Shown here: positions 26,068 to 35,097 of the stretch, piece by piece
How the letters are laid out: each line of letters opens with the position of its first letter
How positions within the stretch are numbered: position 1 is the stretch's first letter
NCBI RefSeq assembly: GCF_023283985.1
Contig: NZ_JAKIKU010000008.1
Span: 182,191-246,190 of the forward strand
From: Shewanella electrodiphila
Lineage (GTDB): Bacteria > Pseudomonadota > Gammaproteobacteria > Enterobacterales > Shewanellaceae
Length of the DNA stretch: 64,000 nucleotides
Direction of reading: 5' to 3'
Notes under the pieces: model-generated
Databases searched by the model: none
Seen by the model: only the letters and a program-made list of their open reading frames with translations
What the model was told of the DNA's origin: nothing
Position numbers and translations under genes: made by a program

Positions 26068-26193
26068 ATGATGAATTTACTCAAAGACAACATCGGTATT
26101 ATTTTAACAATGGTCATCATTGGCGTTGTTGTGCTTGGTGGTATTTATTATGTTGAAGCAGCACTAGAAAACCAAGTTCAAGTTGTAGACTAA
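26068..26193 (+). CDS. 41-residue single-span membrane protein
   Basis: A short reading frame with a strong AGAGGA ribosome site seven bases before ATGATG. The product has a charged N-terminus (MMNLLKDN), one clear transmembrane helix (IGIILTMVIIGVVVLGGIYYV) and a short tail ending in VQVVD. Its stop codon abuts the stop of the convergent gene at 26194. No family is recognised. The good ribosome site and the clean helix argue that it is real. Confidence 0.6.
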   Translation: MMNLLKDNIGIILTMVIIGVVVLGGIYYVEAALENQVQVVD

Positions 26194-26526
26194 TTATTTG
26201 ATTTCATCTGTTGGTTTACCGTCTTCTTCAGGCGCTTCAATAACCAGCAGATGGTCCATCAAATGCGTTACCCCCGTCAGTATTAGCGATAGCATAATAA
26301 CGGGGGTGATAATATTGGCTAACCCTTCGACAAAATACCCCGTCACACCAGCGATTACTGCAGTATAAAAACCAATCACTTTTAGTATCGTTAGTATTGC
26401 ATGACGTCCTAACCACGCCTGACAATGATAACATTGTATTTGCGCCGAAAACCCTTTGCCGCGTGTTCCAGTAACTTTACTGACCGAAATAGGTTTGTGG
26501 CAATGTGCACACTGTAAGGCAGCCAT
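26194..26526 (-). CDS. Zinc-ribbon membrane protein of unknown function
   Basis: A 110-residue protein with an N-terminal zinc-ribbon-like pair of CxxC motifs (C6-C9 and C32-C35) followed by two hydrophobic helices (ILTILKVIGFYTAVIAGVTG and IITPVIMLSLILTGVTHL) and a charged tail. The arrangement suggests an inner-membrane protein with a cytosolic metal-binding head. It is convergent to the 41-residue membrane protein and divergent from the MscS gene. No function can be assigned. Confidence 0.75.
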   Translation of the reverse strand: MAALQCAHCHKPISVSKVTGTRGKGFSAQIQCYHCQAWLGRHAILTILKVIGFYTAVIAGVTGYFVEGLANIITPVIMLSLILTGVTHLMDHLLVIEAPEEDGKPTDEIK

Positions 26527-26631
26527 AGATAGCCTATCTAAAAATAAAAAGTGCGTAAGTTTAGCAAATTATCGTCAAACTTCATCCAATAACTTATCAT
26601 TAGCGTTCTACCATTCTACAGGACGTTAATC

Positions 26632-28257
26632 ATGCCAAGAATTCTGTTTGTTATTTGCTGTCTCATCAGCTTAATTAGCTTTTCTGGTAATAGCTTTGCT
26701 GCTGAAGTTGAACCAGCAACAAGCAAAAAAATTCAACAATTACAAAACACCATTGATACTGATGTCGCTTGGCTTAAAACAGCTAAAGGTGAGCTTAAAG
26801 ATGTCAGTGAATATCGCATTCGTCATAAAACCAATTTATTACGCCAAGAGCTCGCTACGCTAGTTAATCAGCCAGAACCCGATTTAGCTTACTTAGTTCC
26901 GCAAGTGAATAAGCAATTAATCTTTCTTGATAAAGTCGGCCAATACATTGATGAAAGAACCACTGAACTCCAATTGGAGCTTGGTGGAGATAATGACGCA
27001 GTCATTATGCAACAAATTATCAAACGTGAAGAAGACCGAGATCATTATCTACAAGCTGAACTCGAAACTATCGCTTGGGGCAAACTACTGAATATCAGTG
27101 TTGATAATGCTGAAGCAGCTTTAACAGCAGAAGTGTTGCTGAGAGCTGATTACTTTGAAAGCTTAGTCACTTACACCCAAGCACAGCTAAAAAAAGCGGT
27201 AGCCGATGCATCTAATGCTGGTGCAGATGTCAGTGCTGAACAGAAGAGTAAGGTTTCATTACTCAAAGATCGCTTAGCTATGCACACCTCAAGCCTGAAT
27301 GTTGCGGTCGAAATGCTCGAAGCTCTTGGTCAAGACACGACTCAAATCAAGCAAACATTATTCAGTGTATCTGGTGATATTACTCAAGACGTACTTAACT
27401 TTGATGTCGCCTCAAGTCTTATCGAAGAATGGATGACCATTGCTAAAAATCAAGCCTTGGAAAATGGCGCAGGGATGACGTTTAAAATCATCATCTTCTT
27501 GATCATTATTTTCCTTACCAGCTTGGTTGCCAAACTAGTGAGAAAGGTGGTTCGTAAAGCCGTCAACTCGTCTAAGCTGCAATTTAGCATTTTGCTGCAA
27601 GACTTCTTTACTTCGATTTCAGGCAATGTGATTTATGCTTTAGGTCTATTGATTGCCTTATCTCAGCTTGGGTTTGAATTAGCACCATTGCTCGCAGGTT
27701 TTGGTATCGCGGGTGTGATTATTGGTTTTGCATTGCAAGATACATTATCAAACTTTGCTTCAGGCATGATGATTCTAATTTATCGTCCCTATGATGTCGG
27801 TGACCTAATTAACGCGGCAGGTGTAACGGGTCGCGTCAGCCATATGAGCCTTGTATCGACCACGGTGAAAACCTTAGATAACCAAAGACTGATCATTCCA
27901 AATAATAAAATTTGGGGCGACACCATTAATAACATCACTGTAGAGCAAGAGCGCCGTGTTGATATGACATTTGGCATTGGTTATGGGGATGACATCCCTA
28001 AAGCAGAAAAGATATTAACAGATATCGTGATGGCGCATCCTAAGGTTAAACAGTTCCCTGAGCCTATGATTAAGCTACACACTCTTGGCGAGTCATCAGT
28101 GGATTTCATTGTTCGCCCATGGGCTGCCCCCCTCGATTACTGGGATGTATATTGGGACATTACTCGCGAAGTGAAAATGCAATTTGATGCACAAGGAGTC
28201 AGTATTCCTTTCCCGCAACGCGATGTGCATATTTACCACGAAAAATCTGCAGATTAA
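26632..28257 (+). CDS. Mechanosensitive channel of the MscS family
   Basis: A 541-residue protein with a signal peptide (FVICCLISLISFSGNSFAA), a large helical periplasmic domain (about 25-270), then transmembrane helices and an MscS core. The pore-lining helix and following beta domain are recognisable (LLAGFGIAGVIIGFALQD, NFASGMMILIYRPYDVGDLI). The C-terminal alpha/beta domain ends near FPQRDVHIYH. It should release solutes under hypo-osmotic shock. The extra periplasmic domain makes it larger than the classical 286-residue MscS, similar to other multi-domain family members. AGGA precedes the ATG and a strong terminator follows. Confidence 0.92.
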   Translation: MPRILFVICCLISLISFSGNSFAAEVEPATSKKIQQLQNTIDTDVAWLKTAKGELKDVSEYRIRHKTNLLRQELATLVNQPEPDLAYLVPQVNKQLIFLDKVGQYIDERTTELQLELGGDNDAVIMQQIIKREEDRDHYLQAELETIAWGKLLNISVDNAEAALTAEVLLRADYFESLVTYTQAQLKKAVADASNAGADVSAEQKSKVSLLKDRLAMHTSSLNVAVEMLEALGQDTTQIKQTLFSVSGDITQDVLNFDVASSLIEEWMTIAKNQALENGAGMTFKIIIFLIIIFLTSLVAKLVRKVVRKAVNSSKLQFSILLQDFFTSISGNVIYALGLLIALSQLGFELAPLLAGFGIAGVIIGFALQDTLSNFASGMMILIYRPYDVGDLINAAGVTGRVSHMSLVSTTVKTLDNQRLIIPNNKIWGDTINNITVEQERRVDMTFGIGYGDDIPKAEKILTDIVMAHPKVKQFPEPMIKLHTLGESSVDFIVRPWAAPLDYWDVYWDITREVKMQFDAQGVSIPFPQRDVHIYHEKSAD

Positions 28258-28279
28258 GCCTGCAGCTTATTTATCAATA

Positions 28280-28312
28280 CAAAAAGCCCGAGCTATCTGC
28301 TCGGGCTTTTTA
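28280..28312. terminator. Terminator after the mscS-like gene
   Basis: The stem AAAAAGCCCGAG / CTCGGGCTTTTT is symmetric and can serve both convergent genes. Confidence 0.9.
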
Positions 28313-28360
28313 ATGATTAACTGCAAGCGTAAACTTACTCATCTAAACAAGTTACTCAAA

Positions 28361-29197
28361 CTATTTATCTAAGTAGGTCATCGTGCCTAATAAGTGTGGA
28401 CGGCGACCTTTAATATCTCGCATTTCAAAACGCTTACCGTTTTCCATACTTTCAAATGCAAATGTCACTTCAGATGGCATAAACACAGGTAACTTAAATT
28501 CCACATCGACTTTAAATGGACGCTCGCCAATAAACTGCATTAACGCCGCTAAAGAACGCGCTTTAGACCACATTCCGTGTGCCAGCACTCTTTCAAAACC
28601 AAATCGTTTGGACACAATGGGGTGCAAATGAATCAGATTATAATCCCCTGATGCTTTGGCATACTGTCGGCCTAAGTCTTCAGGTAATTTCCAAGTGAGT
28701 GCATCTTCCCAAACCATATCTGAGCCACGTGGTGGTCTTGCTCTGCGCCCTTTTGACTCAATACGATAAAGATAAGTTGATAATGCTTCCCACACTAACT
28801 CTTCGCCCACATAAATTTTAGAGGCTAATTCAAACTCTAGCCCTGTGTCAGTGGTTTTGCTTGAGGTGAGCTCACACTGAACATCAAAGGTTTCATCTGC
28901 ATTAATTGGACGATACAAGCTAATGCTATTTTTTAAGTGGATCATCCCTAAAAGCGGGAAGGTAATCGCTTTATGATTAAAAACAGTTGCATGCAATCTA
29001 AAGGCAAGTACGTACAAGAACGTTGGCGGTAATACCTTGCCATCAAAATCGAATTCACAGACATCTGCATATTGACGGACTTTTTTGTCAGCAACATTAA
29101 TACCTTTAGCCTGAACATAAACATTCGGCAAAGGTTGCTGATCCCAACCCGGTTTACGCGTGAGTAATATTTTTCGATATAGTGACAACAACGATGG
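28361..29197 (-). CDS. MaoC-like hydratase/dehydratase
   Basis: About 278 residues from the ATG at 29197 (MPSLLSLYRKI). The C-terminal hot-dog domain has the MaoC catalytic motif in ASGDYNLIHLHP (Asp-x4-His) followed by RVLAHGMWSKA. The N-terminal half is a second, degenerate hot-dog domain. The enzyme hydrates enoyl-CoA or acts in related lipid steps. The frame stays open to 29335, but a TATAAT element lies inside that extension, so the shorter start is preferred, although no strong ribosome site precedes either. It is a single gene convergent to the mscS-like gene. Confidence 0.85.
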   Translation of the reverse strand, partial: PSLLSLYRKILLTRKPGWDQQPLPNVYVQAKGINVADKKVRQYADVCEFDFDGKVLPPTFLYVLAFRLHATVFNHKAITFPLLGMIHLKNSISLYRPINADETFDVQCELTSSKTTDTGLEFELASKIYVGEELVWEALSTYLYRIESKGRRARPPRGSDMVWEDALTWKLPEDLGRQYAKASGDYNLIHLHPIVSKRFGFERVLAHGMWSKARSLAALMQFIGERPFKVDVEFKLPVFMPSEVTFAFESMENGKRFEMRDIKGRRPHLLGTMTYLDK

Positions 29198-29396
29198 CAT
29201 CGAAGCTAGTTCTATAGAGTAATCGTGACTCAAAGAGCACCCTTTCTGTATTAAGTGAAACGCAGTATTTAGACTGACTAAATACTGCGTCACAATTGTT
29301 TCAATATCGATATTATACATCGACTTGTAATACATCAGTAAAAAAAATACGTTTTAGGCTATTATTCCAACATATAAAATATTTTTTATTTACACT

Positions 29397-30290
29397 CTAG
29401 TCACACTGTTTATCCCAGCAATCGATAACGGTTGCACCCGCTTGTTGCAGTAATTGTGGAACGGTTTGCTGACCAACAACATGACCTGCGCCCACCACCA
29501 CGAATAAGGTTTGGTAATCGGATTCAGCGAGAATGTCGAAAATACGTTTACTCATAGTGTGGTTTCTTTGCCACAGTAACTTATCGAGCAATTCATCCGA
29601 GTCTTCCGCTTGATCCTCCATTATGTCGGCTATCGCTTTATGATCGCCACTGCGCCATGCATTAATCAACGCCAACATATCCTCGTCAGTCGCATTAATC
29701 GCTTCATCGAGTAACTGTTGTTGGGTCTTATCAGAAAATGATGAAATCAAATCAAATTGAAACTGTACACTTTCAAGCTCAAGTAGCGGTTTACTCAGAT
29801 CTCTCGCAACAAACGTGACATCAACACCAGCTTCCGGGCTAAAACCCAATGATGCAAACCGAGCGACTCCAATTTGGTTTGCTTGAAGCCAGGTAGCCAA
29901 AGGCTTAAGACCATCACACATGGTTTGGTTTTTGGCACAAAACATAGGATAACGTTGGTTTAAATCACTTTGTTTATTCGCAGTAGCAAAACCATATTGT
30001 TGTAATAATTGCTGCACATTGGCTTTAGTCACATCCGCTTCAATAACAAGCGCCTCTGAATCGACGAATGCTTGTTCAATTTGCAGCGGTAAAGGATAAA
30101 AGTCAGCCTTACCAATGTGGATAGAGCCTAATACGTATACTGTTTTTCCTTGATACGCAGCCTTAAAAAATGGCGGTTTATCTGACTCAGCTGCAAAAGC
30201 TGTTGCAGCGATAACCAAGCTTGATAGGCAAAGGAAAACCAGCATCAGAATGCCGCTAAGCCTTTTATTTTCTCCAAAGCGTTGCATCAT
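29397..30290 (-). CDS. TraB/GumN family protein
   Basis: About 297 residues from ATG 30290, which has AAGGGA upstream (an in-frame ATG at 30326 lacks one). A signal peptide (LSGILMLVFLCLSSLVIAATAFA) precedes the TraB/GumN domain with VYVLGSIHIGKADFYPLP and the C-terminal VVVGAGHVVGQQTVPQLL. The GSxH and GAGH motifs are the conserved residues of this Tiki-like metalloprotease-related family. Substrate and role are unknown in bacteria. The protein is expected in the periplasm or on the envelope. Confidence 0.88.
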   Translation of the reverse strand: MMQRFGENKRLSGILMLVFLCLSSLVIAATAFAAESDKPPFFKAAYQGKTVYVLGSIHIGKADFYPLPLQIEQAFVDSEALVIEADVTKANVQQLLQQYGFATANKQSDLNQRYPMFCAKNQTMCDGLKPLATWLQANQIGVARFASLGFSPEAGVDVTFVARDLSKPLLELESVQFQFDLISSFSDKTQQQLLDEAINATDEDMLALINAWRSGDHKAIADIMEDQAEDSDELLDKLLWQRNHTMSKRIFDILAESDYQTLFVVVGAGHVVGQQTVPQLLQQAGATVIDCWDKQCD

Positions 30291-30376
30291 TGGCACTTTT
30301 CCCTTCGTTTGACTTGTTAGTAACATGCCAGCCCCTTATAATTTAGCTTAATATTATGATGTTGAATGAGGCTATC

Positions 30377-30688
30377 ATGCCGTATACCCAAGTTATCCAG
30401 CAATTAAAAGAAAGTCTGCAAACAGGATACCGTCAAGCCATTGATGCCGATAAAAGACTCGACGAATTACGTCAAGCTGGCCATGGTAAGTTTGTGGCAA
30501 TCTTTACTGAAGAACAAGGTTTTACGCAAAAAAGTAATCGTTTTTTGCCGTATGTTCAGGAACTTGCAAATGAGTTAGAAGAGCTACAAGGCCTTAGTCA
30601 TATTCCACCAGAAGCACTTGAAGCTCACGTACAAAAAATTGCAGCGTTATTGAAAACGCTGCATTTATTTAAACAAAACACTAAATAA
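30377..30688 (+). CDS. Small helical hypothetical protein
   Basis: A 103-residue protein (MPYTQVIQQLKESL...) from an ATG with GAGG six bases upstream; an in-frame ATG at 30356 lacks a site. It is predicted almost entirely helical, rich in Gln, Leu and Glu, with no membrane segment or signal. No family was recognised. It is followed by a strong terminator, divergent from the TraB/GumN gene. Confidence 0.7.
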   Translation: MPYTQVIQQLKESLQTGYRQAIDADKRLDELRQAGHGKFVAIFTEEQGFTQKSNRFLPYVQELANELEELQGLSHIPPEALEAHVQKIAALLKTLHLFKQNTK

Positions 30689-30706
30689 GTGTTGTTTAAG
30701 CCCCAA

Positions 30707-30737
30707 ATAAAAAAGCAGCCATTAGGCTGCTTTTTTA
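30707..30737 (+). terminator. Terminator after the small helical protein gene
   Basis: The stem AAAAAGCAGCC / GGCTGCTTTTTT with a short loop is followed by T and A runs. Confidence 0.88.
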
Positions 30738-30898
30738 TTTGTTCTACATGCCCCTTCCTCAACCTGCCAATGCAAAAGTAGCGATATATGACATAACTTT
30801 TAATACTTTGGTTTTAAACTCTATTTCACTGTTAACGACATATTTCTGTCATTTTCCTGCCATAGACTGATGAATTAATTTGCTATGGAATTGATTAG

Positions 30899-32641
30899 AT
30901 GAGCGTTATAGATTTAGAAAAAGAACTGAATAAGATAATTGCTAAACAATCTATCAATGCCATTTTTCAGCCAATTTTTAATATCACTAACCAGAAAGTG
31001 CATGGCTTTGAAGCATTGAGCCGTGGCCCTGAACATAGTCCGCTTTTTTCTCCTGTGCCTTTATTCAAAACTGCTGAGCATATGGGTAAACTCAGCGAGT
31101 TAGAAACCTTATGTCGCAGCATCTCAATTAATGCATTTAAAACCTGCGAGTTGAAAGGCAAGTTATTCATCAATATCTCACCTAAAGCCCTTCTCGACCC
31201 TGATCATCCCAAAGGCTTAACCTTACAACTCATTAAACAAATGGGACTGCGCCCTGAAGATGTTGTTATTGAACTGTCAGAGCAGTATCCCGCAGATGAT
31301 ATCGATTTACTAAAAGACTGCTTGAACCATTATCGTAACCAAGGTTTCTTAACCGCAATTGATGATTTGGGCGCTGGATATTCTGGATTACGTTTATGGT
31401 CAGAATTAGCCCCTGACTACGTCAAAATTGACCGTCATTTTATTCATCAGATAGATAGCACACCAGTTAAGCAAGAATTCGTTCGCTCCATTGTGGAACT
31501 ATGCCAAAACCTAACCTGTAAAGTGATTGCTGAAGGCATAGAAACACCTGCTGAGCTCACCATGCTGAAACAACTGGGAGTCACATATTGTCAGGGGTAT
31601 TTGTTAGGGCGCCCTAATATCAAACCCAATACATTCATGAGTTCGGAATTAGTATCAGCACCATTAGCGCCGCAAAATCGCTATTGCGAAACAGCTGAAA
31701 GCCTATGTGCACCTGCTAATATCGCGACTCCAGAGACTAAACTCAAACAACTCAGCGAGCAATTCATCAACCAGCCTGCGCTTCAAGCAATTGTTATCGC
31801 AGATAATGGACAAGCCAAAGGTATTGTTAGCCGTAATCATATTTTAGAGTTGTTTAGCACACCCTATGGCAGAGCTTTACATGAAAATCACCCTGCAAGT
31901 GCGGTAATGGATAAGCAAGTCTTTCAAATCGATGCCAGCGAGCCACTGTCAACGGTCAGCCAATTACTCACTTCTGAGCACTCCACCACAGTAGCGCAGC
32001 AATTTATCATTCTTCGACAGGGTAAACTTATCGGTATTGGCCACACTAAAGATTTATTGCAACGCATAACAGAATACCGAATAAAAGTCGCAAGGCATGC
32101 TAATCCCTTGAGCAATTTGCCGGGAAATGTACCCATACAAGAAGAGTTGAAACGATTACGTTCCCAAAAGAAAGCCTTCTACTTGGCCTATTTCGACTTA
32201 TGTCACTTTAAACCTTATAACGATATCTACGGGTTTTCACGTGGCGATGAAGTCATTATGGAAGTTGCTAATCTGCTCACTCATTACCAGAACGAACATA
32301 GCTTTGTCGGCCATATTGGCGGCGATGATTTTGTGATGATCAGCACTTGCTCTGAGGCTATTACTCACTTTCAAATGATCGTTGCGCAATTTGAAAAAAG
32401 TAAACGGACTTATTACTCTACTGAACACTGGCAAGCGCAAACCGTATACGCCAATGATCGTCAGGATAAAAAAGTACTTCATCCGTTGATCTCATTATGC
32501 GTAGGGGTGCTATCACCGAATTTGACGATACAAACCAGTGATCATGAATTATCTATGCTCAGTGCAGAAGCTAAAAAGCAGGCTAAATTTGCCAAGAATG
32601 GCTTTTATTTCTCAAATCATAACCAACAAAAAACAGCTTAA
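30899..32641 (+). CDS. EAL-CBS-GGDEF c-di-GMP signalling protein
   Basis: A 580-residue soluble protein with domains in an unusual order. An N-terminal EAL phosphodiesterase domain (about 1-245) has intact E38AL, DDLGAGYSGL, KIDRHFI and AEGIET. A middle CBS-pair-like region follows (about 280-390; QAIVIADNGQAKGIVSRN and FIILRQGKLIGIGHT). A C-terminal GGDEF domain (about 400-575) has GGDDF in GHIGGDDFVMIS. EAL first and GGDEF last is the reverse of the common order. The EAL site looks active; GGDDF deviates by one residue at a position where Glu is usual but Asp occurs, so cyclase activity or GTP sensing is possible. The CBS pair may bind adenine nucleotides. Confidence 0.9.
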   Translation: MSVIDLEKELNKIIAKQSINAIFQPIFNITNQKVHGFEALSRGPEHSPLFSPVPLFKTAEHMGKLSELETLCRSISINAFKTCELKGKLFINISPKALLDPDHPKGLTLQLIKQMGLRPEDVVIELSEQYPADDIDLLKDCLNHYRNQGFLTAIDDLGAGYSGLRLWSELAPDYVKIDRHFIHQIDSTPVKQEFVRSIVELCQNLTCKVIAEGIETPAELTMLKQLGVTYCQGYLLGRPNIKPNTFMSSELVSAPLAPQNRYCETAESLCAPANIATPETKLKQLSEQFINQPALQAIVIADNGQAKGIVSRNHILELFSTPYGRALHENHPASAVMDKQVFQIDASEPLSTVSQLLTSEHSTTVAQQFIILRQGKLIGIGHTKDLLQRITEYRIKVARHANPLSNLPGNVPIQEELKRLRSQKKAFYLAYFDLCHFKPYNDIYGFSRGDEVIMEVANLLTHYQNEHSFVGHIGGDDFVMISTCSEAITHFQMIVAQFEKSKRTYYSTEHWQAQTVYANDRQDKKVLHPLISLCVGVLSPNLTIQTSDHELSMLSAEAKKQAKFAKNGFYFSNHNQQKTA

Positions 32642-32698
32642 TTCAATTAAGCTGTTTTTAGCGTGTTTGCATACTTGGCTATGGGTTACATGTTAGCC

Positions 32699-33229
32699 CT
32701 AAAGCTTTGGTGCAACCGTTTTATTAAGCCAGTCTTTTAACATGGTGGATTCATACTGAAACGGCTTTTGATTGCGTTTTGAATGAGTGCCATACATAAA
32801 GTTCATATCAATAAGTTTCTCGTCACCTGCCATAATCACTTTATCACCTTCAGTGATGCTGTAAGTAAAAGTCATTCTTGGCGGATATAAATCCTTCACG
32901 ATACGAAGCTCATTGGCAGTTGTTGCGCCAAATGTAGGACGTAAATCCCCCGCTAAATCCACATCTGAAACTTGCATTTCAAGCTTTTGATTTGGTTTAA
33001 GCACTTTCTCAGCTTCTTTGTTCAAATTTTCGGTAATCGTATCGAAAAAGCGTTGTTGAAAACGGGATTTGACTTCAGTAGCCGTTTTTAAGTCGCGATA
33101 TTTCTTAGGCTCTTGCCATTCGACTTTTACAACCCCTTCTTCTGTCATTGGGTTCGCAATCACTTCTTCATCTGCAATAGCAACATTACACATTAATGCG
33201 CCTGCAATAAGTAGATGTTTAACTTTCAT
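32699..33229 (-). CDS. DUF3016 family exported protein
   Basis: A 176-residue protein with a signal peptide (MKVKHLLIAGALMCNVAIA). The body contains VKVEWQEPKKYRDLKTA and LEMQVSDVDLAGDLRP, typical of the DUF3016 family of small periplasmic proteins. AGGAG precedes the ATG. Function is unknown. It is convergent with the EAL-GGDEF gene; the space between is only 57 bp. Confidence 0.85.
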   Translation of the reverse strand: MKVKHLLIAGALMCNVAIADEEVIANPMTEEGVVKVEWQEPKKYRDLKTATEVKSRFQQRFFDTITENLNKEAEKVLKPNQKLEMQVSDVDLAGDLRPTFGATTANELRIVKDLYPPRMTFTYSITEGDKVIMAGDEKLIDMNFMYGTHSKRNQKPFQYESTMLKDWLNKTVAPKL

Positions 33230-33553
33230 TTGTCGTCTCCTGGCTATATCTATCTAAAACCTAATCTATGCCACTAGTATAAAAACTTAACCTGTATATC
33301 AGCTTAACGTAAAGCAGTTAACTTTGCTGTAGGAAATATGCCTATATAGACACAAGATAATTAATTAAACGCTCAAAAATACATCAAACACTGTTCAGTT
33401 TATATTCAGCAAGGCTTCGCTAATATACATCCCAAGCAAACGCACAGTACCAATACGAGGTAGCTGTTAAACAAAACTCTGTTAGCGTCACTGCAATTAT
33501 CGCTCAAGGAATTAGCGCCAATACAAACCTACGTGTATGACTGGAGTAATAAT
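33230..33553. other. Intergenic region, divergent promoters
   Basis: A 324-bp AT-rich gap between the DUF3016 gene and the next plus-strand gene. It must carry both promoters. No operator-like palindrome or hairpin was recognised. Confidence 0.5.
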
Positions 33554-33880
33554 ATGAACAACATCTCAACTCAAACGACTTTCTCAACGACTGGTATGAC
33601 TAAAAAACTATCTTTAGCCGCAACTTTCTTTATTGCTTTAGTCGTTTCATCTTCTAGTTTCGCTTATCAATTTGATGTTGATGCTCAAGGAGAGCAAGCG
33701 ATTAAAGAACATCGTCAATTAATGGTTCAACATATGGCTTCTGCAGAGCAAGAGTACTCTGCCGAGCTAAATCAAGACTTCGACAAGCAAATGAAGACCG
33801 CTGAAAGTAAGTTTTTAGACCAAAAGTGCGAACAACGTGGTTTAGATTTCGATACACGCTCAGAAGTATGTGATGGATAA
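33554..33880 (+). CDS. Small secreted protein of unknown function
   Basis: A 108-residue protein from the ATG preceded by GGAG (an in-frame start at 33533 is less likely). It has a signal peptide (LSLAATFFIALVVSSSSFA) and a mature part rich in Gln, Glu and Lys that looks like a single long helix, with two Cys near the C-terminus (QKCEQRGLDF and EVCDG) that could form a disulfide. No family is recognised. A strong terminator follows. Confidence 0.7.
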   Translation: MNNISTQTTFSTTGMTKKLSLAATFFIALVVSSSSFAYQFDVDAQGEQAIKEHRQLMVQHMASAEQEYSAELNQDFDKQMKTAESKFLDQKCEQRGLDFDTRSEVCDG

Positions 33881-33908
33881 TTAGCCATCTACCGTATACA
33901 ACTAAAAA

Positions 33909-33943
33909 TGCAGTCACTGATTAAGCAGTGACTGCATTTTTTC
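33909..33943 (+). terminator. Terminator after the small secreted protein gene
   Basis: The stem TGCAGTCACTG / CAGTGACTGCA with a 6-base loop is followed by six T. Confidence 0.9.
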
Positions 33944-33986
33944 TTCAAGAATTTGAAAAGAGTCCAGCTTTTTAATACAGGTAAGT

Positions 33987-34496
33987 TTAAAACGGAAAAC
34001 GAGCACTCAACTTAGGATAATTCTTTCTTAAGTCTTTCTTCTTGGTGCTGAACTTTTTACCTTGTGGTGTATGTTGACCTGAAGGAATAAAGGGTAACTC
34101 ATCACCCGTTCTATCTTCATACAGTTGACCAGCAATTAAATCATAATCTTCAATAAACGGGTAAGCCGAATCGTCTTTTGTGGGCCAAAACTCAATATCA
34201 CCTAGGCAGTCAGGGTCAGCAATCACCTTGTTATACCACTGCTCACCTAATGACAAAATAAAGCCTCTAAATTCAGCAAAGGCATAATCTGAATCACATC
34301 CAGTGATGATGTAAGCAGCGCCCCAAATATCCCAGTTATAACTGCGTCGCATTTGTTGACCGAATATTTTATCGAATGCAGCTAATGATCCATCATCTAG
34401 TGGCGTCAGTTTATCTTTTAATGCGTCATGGCATTGCTGCTCAGATTGCTGCGGCTCAGTTCGGGTTACCAGTGACCAAAAGTCAGCTTCTGTCAT
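33987..34496 (-). CDS. DUF4240 domain protein
   Basis: About 169 residues from the ATG with AGGA upstream (MTEADFWSLV). The N-terminal DUF4240-like region has the pattern ADFWSLVTRT, then FDKIFGQQMRRSYNWDIWGAAYII, DSDYAFAEFRGFILSLG and a C-terminal basic tail. Family members are often found with immunity or polymorphic-toxin genes, but none is seen here. Function unknown. No signal peptide. Confidence 0.75.
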   Translation of the reverse strand: MTEADFWSLVTRTEPQQSEQQCHDALKDKLTPLDDGSLAAFDKIFGQQMRRSYNWDIWGAAYIITGCDSDYAFAEFRGFILSLGEQWYNKVIADPDCLGDIEFWPTKDDSAYPFIEDYDLIAGQLYEDRTGDELPFIPSGQHTPQGKKFSTKKKDLRKNYPKLSARFPF

Positions 34497-34601
34497 TTCA
34501 CTTTTCCTAAATTCTTTTGCAAACAACTCACAAAATTGATTCTACTCGCGGTATTCTACACCACATAAAATCTAAAACCTTACAGCCTATATCTAATCGC
34601 T

Positions 34602-35009
34602 ATGAATAAACTCAGTCCTATCAGCACCAAACCACCACGCAGACTCATTATTCTGATGACATTTTATGTTTTGTTATCCATTCTTGCATTATTGCGTTCA
34701 TACTCCATCCAAGGGGTAGACTTGTTTACTATTGGCGTGATCCCGGTACTTTTCGGCCTTATAAAGCGAACCCATTGGGCTAGCATGGTATTTAAAATTT
34801 ACTTAGGTATTCAAACATTAGCCGCGTTAGCACTGACCACGACCGCCATCATTGCCTATCAAATCACCCCTGAAGATGTAAAAGTAGAGTTTCAAGGTAC
34901 TGAGCTTCCCATTCCAGCAATCGCCTTAACCGTACTGCTCATTCTCAGCTTTCAATATTGGGTCGCATTTAGTCAAAAAACCAAAGAGTACTTGCAGCGA
35001 ACTTGTTAA
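34602..35009 (+). CDS. Four-helix membrane protein of unknown function
   Basis: A 135-residue protein with about four hydrophobic segments (LIILMTFYVLLSILALL, LFTIGVIPVLFGLI, IYLGIQTLAALALTTTAIIA, AIALTVLLILSFQYWVAF). No conserved motif or family is recognised. It lies 88 bp before the double-receiver protein on the same strand. Confidence 0.65.
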   Translation: MNKLSPISTKPPRRLIILMTFYVLLSILALLRSYSIQGVDLFTIGVIPVLFGLIKRTHWASMVFKIYLGIQTLAALALTTTAIIAYQITPEDVKVEFQGTELPIPAIALTVLLILSFQYWVAFSQKTKEYLQRTC

Positions 35010-35097
35010 CCATTCGAGTGTTATAAGTATATTCAAAGCTAACCTTAGGTTAAAATGCACAGCATAAGACTCAATTACAAAAAAAAGAAGAAGTAGC

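Noticed and set aside
29322..29332. TTGTAATACAT near the MaoC gene resembles the alginate operator.
   Set aside because: One imperfect palindrome in AT-rich DNA with no link to uronate genes; expected by chance.
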